Shown here in pieces: positions 10,055 to 18,307 of a stretch of DNA of 64,000 nt (positions are counted from its first letter, which is position 1; each line of letters begins with the position of its first letter). The translations under genes were made by a program, and so were the position numbers. A model generated the notes under the pieces. That model was not told where the DNA came from. It made no database searches and was given only the letters and a program-made list of their open reading frames with translations. The stretch comes from CAVSJJ01 sp963728395 (lineage in GTDB: Bacteria > Actinomycetota > Actinomycetes > Actinomycetales > Dermatophilaceae). The stretch lies in contig CAVSJJ010000004.1 in assembly GCA_963728395.1 (NCBI GenBank), positions 248,001-312,000 of the forward strand, read 5' to 3'.

Positions 10055-10300
10055 GACGAGCCTTCCGATGGGGACGAGCGCCCCGGCCGCGGGTCGGGCG
10101 TCGTCAGCGGCAGCCGCGGGACGGATGTTCGGCGACGAAGGAGTCTTAGCGCCGCCGGGCCCGGCGGACCCATGACAGATGTCATGACTTCGTGTCTCGG
10201 GGGTTCTCCCGGGGTTCGCCGGGTAGAGGCCCAAACGGACGTGTCGGAGTCGACGGGACCCGACCGGCCGTTTCGACCAGCGACCGACCGAGGAGGGCCC

Positions 10301-11962
10301 GTGGCAACGACACAGGACACCCGCAACGTCGATACCGAGCACGATCTCCGGCGCCACGTGGGCCGGATCGGTCTTCTGTTCGCCAGCGTGGGATCGATCA
10401 TCGGGTCCGGCTGGCTGTTCGGCGCCATGAATGCCGCGCGCACCGCCGGCCCCGCGGCCGTCATCTCGTGGGCGCTCGGCGGGGTGATGATCCTCTTCAT
10501 CGGCCTGTGCTACGCCGAGCTCGGCACGATGTTCCCGCTCTCCGGCGGGGTGGTCCGCTTCCCGCACATCGGCTTCGGGTCGATCGCCAGCTTCATGACC
10601 GGCTGGATCACCTGGGTGGCGTGCATGAGCGTCGCCCCCATCGAGGTCGAGGGCGCCTTGCAGTACGCGACGAAGTACGCCGCGTTCACCAAGGAGAACA
10701 CGCTGGCCGACGGCAGCATCGTCCACACCCTCACCGGGATGGGGCTCGCCGTCGGCATCCTGCTCATGGCGGTCTTCGTCGTCATCAACTACGTCGGGAT
10801 CCGATGGTTCGCCCGCGTCAACAATGCCCTCGTGTGGTGGAAGCTCGCGATCATCACGATCGTCATCGGCGCCTTCCTCTTCACCCAGTTCCAGGGGTCG
10901 AACTTCACGTCCATGGGCTTCCGGCCCGAGGGATGGCACGGCGTCTTCACCGCCATCGCGACGTCCGGCATCGTCTTCTCCTACCTCGGCTTCCGGCAGG
11001 GCATCGAGCTGGCCGGCGAGACCGACAACCCGCGGCGCAACGTCCCGATAGCCGTCATCGGCTCGGTGCTCGTCACCGCCGTCCTCTACATCGCCCTCCA
11101 GGCCGCCTTCATCGGCGCCCTGCGCCCGACCGACTTCTCCGGCGGCTGGGCCAAGCTGAACTTCACCGACGACTTCGGCCCGCTCGCCGCGGTCGCGACG
11201 ATCCTGGGTCTGACCTGGCTCGCGGTCCTGCTCTACATCGACGCGGTCGTCTCACCGGCCGACACGGGGCTCATCTACATCACGGTGACGGCTCGCATCT
11301 CCTACGCGATGTCCCGCAACGGCAACGCCCCCGACGCCCTCGGCAGGACGACGAACCGCGGCGTGCCCCTCTTCAGCATGATCACGGCCTTCGTCATCGG
11401 GTTGTTCCTCTTCCTGCCCTTCCCGAGCTGGCAGCAGCTGGTCGGGTTCATCACCTCGGCGACGGTGCTGTCCTTCGGCTCCGGCCCGCTCGTCATGATG
11501 GCGCTGCGCCGGCAGTTGCCGGACCAGGAGCGGCCCTTCCGCCTGCCGGGCGGGCACATCATCCCGTTCCTCGCCTTCTGGTCCTCCAACCTCATCGTCT
11601 ACTGGACGGGCTGGGACACCAACAGCAAGCTCTTCGTCGCCGTCCTCATCGGCGTCGCCCTGCTCGGCGTGACCTACGCGCTCCACCAGGCGCGCGGCGA
11701 CGACCACCAGTGGGACTGGCGGGCGGGTGCCTGGTACGCGCCGTGGCTGGCGGGGCTCGCGCTCCTGTCCTGGCTCGGCGACTACGGGGGCGGTCAGGGT
11801 GTCCTGCACTTCGGCTCGGCCTTCCCCGTGACCTTCGTCTTCAGCCTGCTCATCTACTGGATGGCGATCGCCTGGCGGCTCTCGCCCGCATCCGTCGAGC
11901 ACTACGTGGAGCAGTCCCGCCAGGAGGCGGAGTACGAGGACGCCGAGGTGGCGGGCATCTGA
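10301..11962 (+). CDS. APC-superfamily amino acid permease
   Basis: This is a 553-residue polytopic membrane protein with about 12 transmembrane helices. The first helix carries the APC signature GLLFASVGSIIGSGWLFGA, and SYLGFRQGIELAGETDNPRRNVP is a typical later loop. APC permeases take up amino acids by proton or sodium coupling; the substrate cannot be told from sequence. The GTG at 10301 is chosen because AGGAGGG lies directly upstream and the signature helix begins about 30 residues later. The 246-bp upstream interval separates it from a divergent exported protein. The gene contains no copy of the GTATGCCG repeat. Confidence 0.9.
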   Translation: MATTQDTRNVDTEHDLRRHVGRIGLLFASVGSIIGSGWLFGAMNAARTAGPAAVISWALGGVMILFIGLCYAELGTMFPLSGGVVRFPHIGFGSIASFMTGWITWVACMSVAPIEVEGALQYATKYAAFTKENTLADGSIVHTLTGMGLAVGILLMAVFVVINYVGIRWFARVNNALVWWKLAIITIVIGAFLFTQFQGSNFTSMGFRPEGWHGVFTAIATSGIVFSYLGFRQGIELAGETDNPRRNVPIAVIGSVLVTAVLYIALQAAFIGALRPTDFSGGWAKLNFTDDFGPLAAVATILGLTWLAVLLYIDAVVSPADTGLIYITVTARISYAMSRNGNAPDALGRTTNRGVPLFSMITAFVIGLFLFLPFPSWQQLVGFITSATVLSFGSGPLVMMALRRQLPDQERPFRLPGGHIIPFLAFWSSNLIVYWTGWDTNSKLFVAVLIGVALLGVTYALHQARGDDHQWDWRAGAWYAPWLAGLALLSWLGDYGGGQGVLHFGSAFPVTFVFSLLIYWMAIAWRLSPASVEHYVEQSRQEAEYEDAEVAGI

Positions 11963-11982
11963 GCACCCGCCGGCCGCCTCGG

Positions 11983-12010
11983 CCCGCACCGGGCCTTCGC
12001 TCGGTGCGGG
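11983..12010. terminator. Hairpin between the permease and parA genes
   Basis: A 9-bp perfect inverted repeat (CCCGCACCG, 11983-11991, against CGGTGCGGG, 12002-12010) has a 10-nt loop and begins 20 nt after the permease stop. The adjoining genes converge. The remaining 150 bp up to parA holds nothing I recognise. Confidence 0.55.
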
Positions 12011-12158
12011 AACGACCGGTCGCGGACACGGGCCGTGCCCCCGCGCCCACGACCGGGGCACATCACGGTCGGCCGTCCGGATCCCAGGCGGGAGAGTCGC
12101 CTGCGGGCCCGGGCGGCCGATGCGCGTCCGGGCGCGGCGCGTCCGGCCGGGCGCTCGG

Positions 12159-12935
12159 TCAGAGCCGCGGCAACAGGGCCTCGGCGACCTCTCGGTAGGC
12201 CCTCGCGCCCTTGGAGGACCGGGCGGTGGCGAGGATGGACCGGCCGATCGCCGGCGCCTCGGCGAAGCGGATGGTGCGCGGGATCGGCGGCTCGAGGACG
12301 GGCAGGCCGTAGCGCTCCCCGACGTCGGCGAGGACCTCGCGGGAGTGGGTGCTCCGGCCGTCGTAGAGGGTCGGGAGGATGCCGAGGACGGCGAGCTTCT
12401 TGTTGAGGATCTTCGTCACGTCCCGGACGGTGTCGAGCAGCTGGCCCACCCCGCGGTGACCGAGCATCTCGGCCGGCATGGGGATGATGACGCCGCTCGC
12501 CGCAGTGAGGGCGTTGAGGGTGAGCACGCCGAGGCTCGGCGAGCAGTCGAGGAGGACGACGTCGTAGTCACGGCGGGCCGCCTCGAGCGCCTCACGGAGC
12601 ACGTACTCCCGCGCCGGACGCGCGAGCAGCACCGCCTCGGCGCCGGCCAGGTCGATCGTGCTGGGCACGAGGTCGACCCCGTCCTCGCACTCGAGGATGA
12701 CGTCGGCGAGGTCACTGCGGCCGAGAAGGACGTCGTGGACCGATGACTCGACCGCGTCGGGGTCGACACCGAGGCTGTAGGTCAGGCAGGCCTGGGCATC
12801 GAGGTCAACGAGAAGCACCCGCTTGCCGAGCTCGGCGAAGGCCGCACCCAGCGAGGCGACCGTCGTCGTCTTGGCGACGCCGCCCTTCTGGTTCGCTACG
12901 GCCACCACCGCGGCACGGGTCGTCTTCGGGGGCAC
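12159..12935 (-). CDS. Orphan ParA/Soj-like ATPase
   Basis: The 258-residue protein has a deviant Walker A KGGVAKTT (residues 17-24), the VDLDAQACLTYSLG segment and the DCSPSLGVLTLNAL loop, all diagnostic of ParA/MinD ATPases that form dynamic dimers on DNA or membranes. No parB gene or parS-like site is next to it, so a role other than chromosome segregation is likely. The GTG start at 12935 is preceded by GGAAGG; a reading frame reaching 13238 adds Arg/Pro-rich sequence without homology. It occupies the place of the SOJ-related Rv3213c in the mycobacterial order. Confidence 0.85.
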   Translation of the reverse strand: MPPKTTRAAVVAVANQKGGVAKTTTVASLGAAFAELGKRVLLVDLDAQACLTYSLGVDPDAVESSVHDVLLGRSDLADVILECEDGVDLVPSTIDLAGAEAVLLARPAREYVLREALEAARRDYDVVLLDCSPSLGVLTLNALTAASGVIIPMPAEMLGHRGVGQLLDTVRDVTKILNKKLAVLGILPTLYDGRSTHSREVLADVGERYGLPVLEPPIPRTIRFAEAPAIGRSILATARSSKGARAYREVAEALLPRL

Positions 12936-13101
12936 GGGACAGCCTTCCGTCGGGGAGCCGGGCACCTCATTGTGACAGCCGCGCAGGTGGCGACGAGCCC
13001 GGTGTGGCGGGTTCGACGGTGGCAGGCGGCCCGGTCCGGGTGGCTCGCCCCGGGACCGGGCCCAGAGGCCGGTCGGCCCGGTCGAGGGCTCGTCGAGCGG
13101 G

Positions 13102-13974
13102 TCAGCCGTCGTCGTCCTCGAGGGCGGCCCAGCCGGACCGCTCCGGGCCGGCCACCTGGCCCTCGGGGCAGTGCGCGCGCAGGTCGCACCATCGACAGAT
13201 CGGCCCGACGACGGGCGGGAACATCGCCGAGTCGGCACCGTGCTCGGCGAAGTCGGCGTCCGCGCGCCGAGCGTCGGCCGACAGCGAGCGGACCTGGTCG
13301 ACCTTGCGGGTCAACGACTCCGGCGTGTGCTCGTGCACCGCGACGGTTCCGCTGGGCACGTGGTGCAGCTCCACCCGCAGGCAGCGGCGGCGGAACATCT
13401 TCCACACGGCCGCGGCATACAGGCCGAGCGGCAGCGACGTGCGGGCGTCGTCGTCGCCGGGCGGGGTGCGGCTCGTCTTGTAGTCGACGACGACGAGGTC
13501 GCCGTCCCGGTCGTCGAGCCGGTCGATCCGGCCGGACAGCGCCAGACCGCCGGTCCGGAAGGCGACGGAGCGCTCGACGCCGACCGGCTGGGTGCCCGGG
13601 TCGACGGCGGTGAGGTATGCCGCCACCTGGGCGGCCGACCGCTCGCGCCACCGGGCGGACTGGTCAGGGTCGCGGAACCCGGTGTCGATCCACCCGCGAC
13701 GGACGAGGTCGGCGCCCGCCTCGGGTGAGCGCCGCTGCGGCGGCAGGTCCCACCAGTCGCGCAGGGCGTTGTGGACGGCGTTGCCGAGGGAGGTGTGGGC
13801 GCGCTGCGGCCGAGGCCGCGGCTTGGGGCGGTCGAGGTACTGCAGCCGGTAGCGCCGGGGGCAGTCGGCGAACGCCAGCAGCCGGGACGGGCTGGCGGCA
13901 TACAGCGGGGCGGGCATCCCCCCGAAGGCGCCCTGCACCGCCCGGTCCGCGCTGCCCTGCCCCGGCGTCGTCAC
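13102..13974 (-). CDS. RecB-family PD-(D/E)XK nuclease with iron-sulfur cysteines
   Basis: The 290-residue protein looks like a stand-alone Cas4/AddB-type nuclease domain. It has SPSRLLAFADCPRRY with the first cysteine, GNAVHNALRDWW with a motif-I histidine, GRIDRLDDRDGDLVVVDYKTSR with the catalytic D and D-x-K, and CRWCDLRAHC with the last three cysteines for an Fe4S4 cluster. It probably cleaves single-stranded DNA ends in repair. I start at the GTG at 13974; an ATG at 13917 is the alternative. The open frame continues upstream to 14061, but that part is the palindromic repeat and is not credible coding. Confidence 0.82.
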   Translation of the reverse strand: MTTPGQGSADRAVQGAFGGMPAPLYAASPSRLLAFADCPRRYRLQYLDRPKPRPRPQRAHTSLGNAVHNALRDWWDLPPQRRSPEAGADLVRRGWIDTGFRDPDQSARWRERSAAQVAAYLTAVDPGTQPVGVERSVAFRTGGLALSGRIDRLDDRDGDLVVVDYKTSRTPPGDDDARTSLPLGLYAAAVWKMFRRRCLRVELHHVPSGTVAVHEHTPESLTRKVDQVRSLSADARRADADFAEHGADSAMFPPVVGPICRWCDLRAHCPEGQVAGPERSGWAALEDDDG

Positions 13975-14015
13975 CCCCGGCACGCTACCTGTCCCCTCCC
14001 CCCGCCGCCGGCACG

Positions 14016-14080
14016 AACCTCTGCTAGCAGAGGTTCCTGCAGGGCGGGGGTGTTGCAACACCCCCGCCCTGCAGCAACCT
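14016..14080. repeat. Double palindrome repeat, copy 1
   Basis: A perfect 20-bp palindrome (14016-14035) is joined to a 50-bp palindrome (14031-14080) that has one mismatch, at its 14036/14075 position. The two share the AGGTT segment, so both hairpins cannot form fully at once. The element lies 39 bp beyond the purU stop. Copy 2 at 52879-52943 differs by a single base over 65 bp. It is probably a small mobile or terminator-like element. Confidence 0.85.
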
Positions 14081-14118
14081 GTCCGTCGCTGCGCCAGGGG
14101 CCTCCTCGACCCGGGCGC

Positions 14119-14979
14119 TCAGCTGAAGACGACGGTCCGGTGCTCGTTGAGGATGATCCGGCTCTCGGTGTGCCAGCGCACCGCGCGTGCCAGCACCCGG
14201 GCCTCGACCTCCTCGCCCGCCCGGACGAGGTCCTCGGGAGTCATCCGGTGGTCCGCGGGGATGACGTCCTGCTCGATGATCGGACCCTCGTCGAGGGCGG
14301 CCGTGACGTAGTGCGCCGTCGCGCCGACGAGCTTGACCCCACGCTCGTAGGCCTGGTGGTAGGGCTTGGCGCCCTTGAAGCTCGGCAGGAACGAATGGTG
14401 GATGTTGATGATGCGGCCCGGCATCGAGGCCGCGAGGTCGTCGGAGAGGATCTGCATGTACCGGGCGAGGACGACGAGGTCGATGTCGTGCTCGACGATC
14501 AGGTCGCGCAGCCGCCCCTCGGCTTCGGGCTTCGTCGCCGCCGTCACCGGGACGTGCTCGAAGGGTATGCCGTGCGCACGCACGAGCGGCTCCATGTCCT
14601 CGTGGTTCGAGACGACGACCGGGACCTCCATCGCGAGGCTGCCGGTGCTCCAGCGGTAGAGCAGGTCGTTGAGACAGTGGCCGAAGCGGCTGACCATGAC
14701 GAGCGTGCGGTAGGGCTCGGCCACCGGCCGCAGCTGCCAGGTCATCGCCAGGGTCTGCCCCACCGGGGCGAGCACCGCGCGCAGCCGGCCCAGGTCCGGC
14801 CCCGCCGCAGGGACCGAGAACCTGATCCGCATGAAGAACCGCCCGGTCCGGGCGTCGCCGAACTGCTGGCTCTCGTCGATGTTGGCACCGGCCTCGAAGA
14901 GCACCTTCGTCACGCCGGCGACGATGCCCGGGGCGTCAGGGCAGGAGAGGGTGAGGACGTAGTCGACGATCTCGGCCAC
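14119..14979 (-). CDS. purU: Formyltetrahydrofolate deformylase
   Basis: The 286-residue product has an N-terminal ACT domain (LSCPDAPGIVAGVTKVLFEAGANI) and a C-terminal formyltransferase-fold domain. The latter carries LVVLARYMQILSDDL, the active-site NIHHSFLPSF and the AHYVTAALDEGPIIEQD segment. PurU hydrolyses 10-formyltetrahydrofolate to formate and tetrahydrofolate, balancing one-carbon pools and supplying formate for purine synthesis; the ACT domain binds glycine or methionine in E. coli. The GTG start has GGAAGGA 8 nt upstream. The Gly-Ile-Pro within AHGIPFEH uses the very rare ATA codon because a GTATGCCG motif overlaps it. marC lies 16 bp upstream on the same strand. Confidence 0.95.
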   Translation of the reverse strand: MAEIVDYVLTLSCPDAPGIVAGVTKVLFEAGANIDESQQFGDARTGRFFMRIRFSVPAAGPDLGRLRAVLAPVGQTLAMTWQLRPVAEPYRTLVMVSRFGHCLNDLLYRWSTGSLAMEVPVVVSNHEDMEPLVRAHGIPFEHVPVTAATKPEAEGRLRDLIVEHDIDLVVLARYMQILSDDLAASMPGRIINIHHSFLPSFKGAKPYHQAYERGVKLVGATAHYVTAALDEGPIIEQDVIPADHRMTPEDLVRAGEEVEARVLARAVRWHTESRIILNEHRTVVFS

Positions 14980-14995
14980 GGGTGTTCCTTCCGGG

Positions 14996-15599
14996 TCAGG
15001 CCTCGATGAACGCGCGGACGCTGTCGGCCACCATCTGCACGGCGATGGCCGACAGGAGGAGCCCGGCGATCCGGCTCAGCAGCACAATGCCACTCTCGCG
15101 CAGGACCCGGTGCAGGCGTCCGGCGAAGCGAAGGGTGAGCCAGACGACGAGCAGGGCGGCGACGAGGGCGAGCGCGACGGACAGCACCGCCACGACGCCG
15201 TCGGCGCCGCGGACGGCGAGCATCGTGGCGACGATCCCGCCCGGTCCGGCAAGGAGCGGCGTCCCGAGGGGCACGAGGGCGACGTTGACCCCCTGCTGGG
15301 CCTGCTGCTCGGACTCGGTCCCCGTCAGCAGCTGGAGCGCCACGATGAGCAGGAGCAGCCCGCCCGCCCTGCAACGCCGGGAGCGAGATGTGGAGGTAGT
15401 CGAGCAGCTGCTGGCCGAAGACGGCGAAGACCGCGATGACGACGAGCGCGACGAGCGAGGCCCGCAGGGCGGCGCGGTTGCGCTCCTTGGGCTCGAGTGA
15501 GCGGGTGAGGGCGAGGAATACCGGGATGGCCCCCGGCGGGTCGAGGATGACGATGAGCGTGACGAACGCCGAGGTGAAGGCGGTGACGTCGAACGGCAT
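14996..15599 (-). pseudogene. MarC-family membrane protein, frameshifted
   Basis: The start (MPFDVTAFTSAFVTLIVILDP) through LLDYLHISLPALQ reads in one frame. The rest of the family pattern, GGLLLLIVALQLLTGTE to the C-terminal SAIAVQMVADSVRAFIE, continues in another. The break lies near 15366-15378 in the run gcagggcgggcgggc; adding two bases or removing one restores about 200 residues and six helices. MarC/YchE proteins are membrane proteins of uncertain transport function. A true pseudogene or a sequencing slip in a G-rich run are both possible. The start codon sits in a copy of the GTATGCCG repeat. Confidence 0.75.
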
Positions 15600-15775
15600 A
15601 CCCGCACCGCTCCTCTCGTCCGCTCCGTCCGCTCCGTCCGCTCCGGCCGCGCGGGCCCGCTCGGCCCAGGCTACGGTCTCGGGCGGGCTCGGCGTCCCAG
15701 GCGGCGTCGCAACCTTTCGGGTGTCTCATCCGTGGAGAGGGTGGACCATCGACGACGCACGGGAAGGGAGGGGCC

Positions 15776-16267
15776 ATGACGACGGCGTCCGACGAGGACT
15801 TCGTTGCGTTCGTCCGCGATGCCTCGCCCCGGCTGCTCCGCACCGCATGGTTCATCTGCGGGGACCCCCATCAGGCCGAGGAGCTGGTTCAGGCCGCCCT
15901 CGAGAAGGTCTACCTCGCGTGGCGGCGCATCGACCGGGGCAGCGCCACGGCATACGCCCGCAAGGTGCTGCTGAACCAGCACATCGACACCCGGCGCCGC
16001 CGCTCGCGTGAGGTCCTCACCGCCGAGACACCCGATCGGGCGGGCCACGAGCCACGCATCGAGGACACCGACTACCTCGTGCGGGCCCTGGCGACCCTGT
16101 CCCCCCGCGAGCGACAGGTCGTCGTCCTGCGGTACTACGCCGACGTGTCCGAGCAGGAGGTCGCGGCGACCCTCGGCATCGGCCTCGGCACCGTCAAGAG
16201 CAGCGCCTCTCGGGGACTCGCCAGGCTGCGCGAGGCCCTCGTCACGGAGGGAGAGCACCATGGCTGA
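15776..16267 (+). CDS. ECF sigma factor (SigE-type subfamily of streptomycete naming)
   Basis: The 163-residue protein has sigma region 2 (LLRTAWFICGDPHQAEELVQAAL, AWRRID) and region 4 (LSPRERQVVVLRYYADVSEQEVAATLGIGLGTVKS). It lacks any extra C-terminal domain. A strong GGGAGGGG ribosome binding site lies 6 nt before the ATG. Its stop overlaps the start of the next gene by 8 bases, and that gene encodes a one-helix membrane protein, a common arrangement for ECF factors with a cognate regulator. It is unrelated to the sigE homolog near 52 kb. Confidence 0.9.
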   Translation: MTTASDEDFVAFVRDASPRLLRTAWFICGDPHQAEELVQAALEKVYLAWRRIDRGSATAYARKVLLNQHIDTRRRRSREVLTAETPDRAGHEPRIEDTDYLVRALATLSPRERQVVVLRYYADVSEQEVAATLGIGLGTVKSSASRGLARLREALVTEGEHHG

Positions 16268-17318
16268 CGACATCGCCACCCTGTTCCACGAGTCCGCGGG
16301 CCCGTCGATGGCCCTCGACCCGTATGCCGTCCTCGCCGGCGGTCGCCGCCGCCGGCGGCGGCGCCGCGCAGCGGCCGGGTCGGCAGGCGCGGCCCTGGCG
16401 GTCGCCGCGGCGGTCGTCGCGACCGGCCTGGCCGGGGTCGACCGTGCCGCCCCGGTGCCGGCCGACCGGACCGGCCTGCCCGGGCATCCGGTGTCGGCGA
16501 CGCTCGGTGCCGACACGCCGTTCCGTGACTCGGACGGCAAGCGCATCCCGGGCCCCTCGAGGTTCGTCGTCACCGTCGACCCGTCGGTGACGAGCGACGC
16601 GAACCTCGGCTACTACACCGTCGACGCCTCGGGACGGCGGACCCTGCTCGCCCGCTCAGCGGTGCCGGGTCCCGGTCCGGGCTCCGCCGACGCGGGGGCG
16701 CCGCCCGTGACGTGGGGCACCGGCTCCGCGGCCCCGCACGTGCTCATCGGGGTGCTCCCGGCGAACGCCACCCAGTTCGCCATGGTCGCGCCGGAAGCGA
16801 CCGGCGGGGCGAGCGGGGACAACGCCCCGCTCGGCGGTACCGGGCTGCAGGCGTTCGTCGAGGTCTACGACAAGGCCACCGACCCCGGCAAGGTCACCGG
16901 CATCGTCTGGACCGACGGCTCCGGCCGGGTCTGGGACCAGGAGGGGCGGCTGCCGGCGACGCCGCTCGGGGGCGCCGTGGTCGGCTTCGTCGACGCCGGC
17001 CAATCGGTATGGGGCTCGTTCACCCGCGACGGCAGCGCCATGGCGCCGCTCGGGACCGGCGACCGGCTCCACTTCTCGGTCTCCAGCAGCGAGCCGGGCG
17101 GCGCGGCCCGGCTCGTGGGGCTCGTACCGTCCGGCGCGACCCGGCCCAGCGTGCACTTCGCGCCCGGATGCACCCATCGGACCGGTCCGGCACTCCTCGA
17201 CGCCGGGGACGGCCAACACGCGTTCCTCGTCGCGACCTGCCGCCCCGGCGGCGCGGCCGGCCCGCCGATGACCGGCTACTCCGTCCGCCTCGGGGCCAGG
17301 ACCCTGACCACGAGGTGA
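16260..17318 (+). CDS. One-helix membrane protein, possible anti-sigma partner
   Basis: The 352-residue protein has a short cytosolic segment of about 30 residues, an eight-Arg run, one transmembrane helix (AAAGSAGAALAVAAAVVATGL, about residues 37-57) and a 290-residue external domain without recognised motifs. Only two cysteines are seen, near the C-terminus (PGCTHRTG and VATCRPG). The ATG lies 8 bases inside the sigma gene, so translation is coupled. Topology and position suggest an anti-sigma or sensor for that factor, but no zinc anti-sigma motif is present and the cytosolic part is short. Function is inferred from context only. Confidence 0.7.
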   Translation: MADDIATLFHESAGPSMALDPYAVLAGGRRRRRRRRAAAGSAGAALAVAAAVVATGLAGVDRAAPVPADRTGLPGHPVSATLGADTPFRDSDGKRIPGPSRFVVTVDPSVTSDANLGYYTVDASGRRTLLARSAVPGPGPGSADAGAPPVTWGTGSAAPHVLIGVLPANATQFAMVAPEATGGASGDNAPLGGTGLQAFVEVYDKATDPGKVTGIVWTDGSGRVWDQEGRLPATPLGGAVVGFVDAGQSVWGSFTRDGSAMAPLGTGDRLHFSVSSSEPGGAARLVGLVPSGATRPSVHFAPGCTHRTGPALLDAGDGQHAFLVATCRPGGAAGPPMTGYSVRLGARTLTTR

Positions 17319-17322
17319 CCGC

Positions 17323-17847
17323 CTACCGCCCGGGCCAGTTCTTGTCCGGCCGCGGCACCGGACGGCCGGGCTGCTCCCCGCCGCGCGCCTGAAGGTAGTT
17401 CTGCTTCGGCACCATGACCTTGCGCCGGAAGATGCAGACCACCTTCCCGTCCTGGTTGTAGCCGATCGTCTCGACGTGGACCACACCCCGGTCGTCCTTG
17501 CTCGTGCTCTCCCACTTGTCGAGCACCGTCGTCTCGCCGTAGAGGGTGTCCCCGTGGAAGGTCGGTGCGACGTGCCTGAGGCTCTCGATCTCGAGGTTGG
17601 CGATGGCCTTGCCGGAGACGTCGGGCACGCTCATCCCGAGCAGGAGGCTGTAGACGTAGTTGCCGACGACGACGTTCCGGCCGAACTGGGTCGTCTCCTC
17701 GGCGTAGTGGGTGTCCAGGTGCAGCGGGTGGTGGTTCATCGTCAGGAGGCAGAAGAGGTGGTCGTCGTACTCGGTCACCGTCTTGCCCGGCCAGTGCTGG
17801 TACGTCGCGCCGACCTCGAACTCCTCGTAGGACCGTCCGAACTGCAT
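17323..17847 (-). CDS. MaoC-like enoyl-CoA hydratase (mesaconyl-CoA hydratase type)
   Basis: The 174-residue single hot-dog protein begins MQFGRSYEEFEVGATYQHWPG. It shows the MaoC features TMNHHPLHLDTHYAE, VGNYVYSLLLGMSV and HVAPTFHGDTLYGET. MaoC enzymes hydrate trans-enoyl-CoA esters. The closest proteins I recall are streptomycete ones in ethylmalonyl-CoA pathway clusters. This fits an acyl-CoA dehydrogenase at 30-31 kb and two CoA-ester lyases at 43-45 kb, although these are not adjacent. The ATG at 17847 has AGGAGG at a 6-nt distance. It ends 4 bp from the convergent sigma-partner gene. Confidence 0.82.
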   Translation of the reverse strand: MQFGRSYEEFEVGATYQHWPGKTVTEYDDHLFCLLTMNHHPLHLDTHYAEETTQFGRNVVVGNYVYSLLLGMSVPDVSGKAIANLEIESLRHVAPTFHGDTLYGETTVLDKWESTSKDDRGVVHVETIGYNQDGKVVCIFRRKVMVPKQNYLQARGGEQPGRPVPRPDKNWPGR

Positions 17848-18025
17848 GCGTCGCCTCCTGGTCTCGGGCCGCCACGCGTTCCCGGGTGCGCGGCTGCCGT
17901 TCTCGCGTGCGCCGCAGCATACGGGGCGCATCGGGGGGTATGCCGGGTGGCCTCGGTCACAGCCCCCGCACCCGCCGCCCGGGCCGGTTCTCGGGCGGGG
18001 CGAGACTGTGGGGAGGAGGTCGGAC

Positions 18026-18229
18026 ATGGCCACGAGATCCGGGGCGCCCCGGCGCCCGCCGCCGATGCCGGCCTGCCCGATCCGGGACGGCGACCCGTGC
18101 TCGCAATGTGTGCCGGGCGCCGAAGGCCCGGCCGACTGCGGCCTCGTCTGGCTCGTCATGACCGACCCGGAGATGCGCGAGGAGTGGGGCCGCCGCCGCG
18201 CCGCGGAGCGCACCGCCCGCTCCGCCTGA
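18026..18229 (+). CDS. Small cysteine-containing protein, function unknown
   Basis: The 67-residue protein has a strong ribosome binding site (GGGAGGAGG). Its core is CPIRDGDPCSQCVPG followed by DCGLVWLVMTDPEMREEW. Four cysteines spaced C-x6-C-x2-C-x11-C could bind a metal or cluster. The conserved look of this motif and the good ribosome site argue that it is real despite its size. I do not know its function. It lies between the MaoC gene (divergent) and a PIG-L deacetylase gene on the same strand. Confidence 0.7.
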   Translation: MATRSGAPRRPPPMPACPIRDGDPCSQCVPGAEGPADCGLVWLVMTDPEMREEWGRRRAAERTARSA

Positions 18230-18307
18230 CCCGGCCGCGTCCGGCCCGGCCCCCATGGAGGGTTGGCGAAATCCCCGTGCACCGCCGTCGTCGGCGATGA
18301 TGGCGCG

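Noticed and set aside
13975..14061. N-terminal extension of the RecB-like nuclease
   Set aside because: The extension is a translation of the palindromic repeat and precedes any conserved residue.
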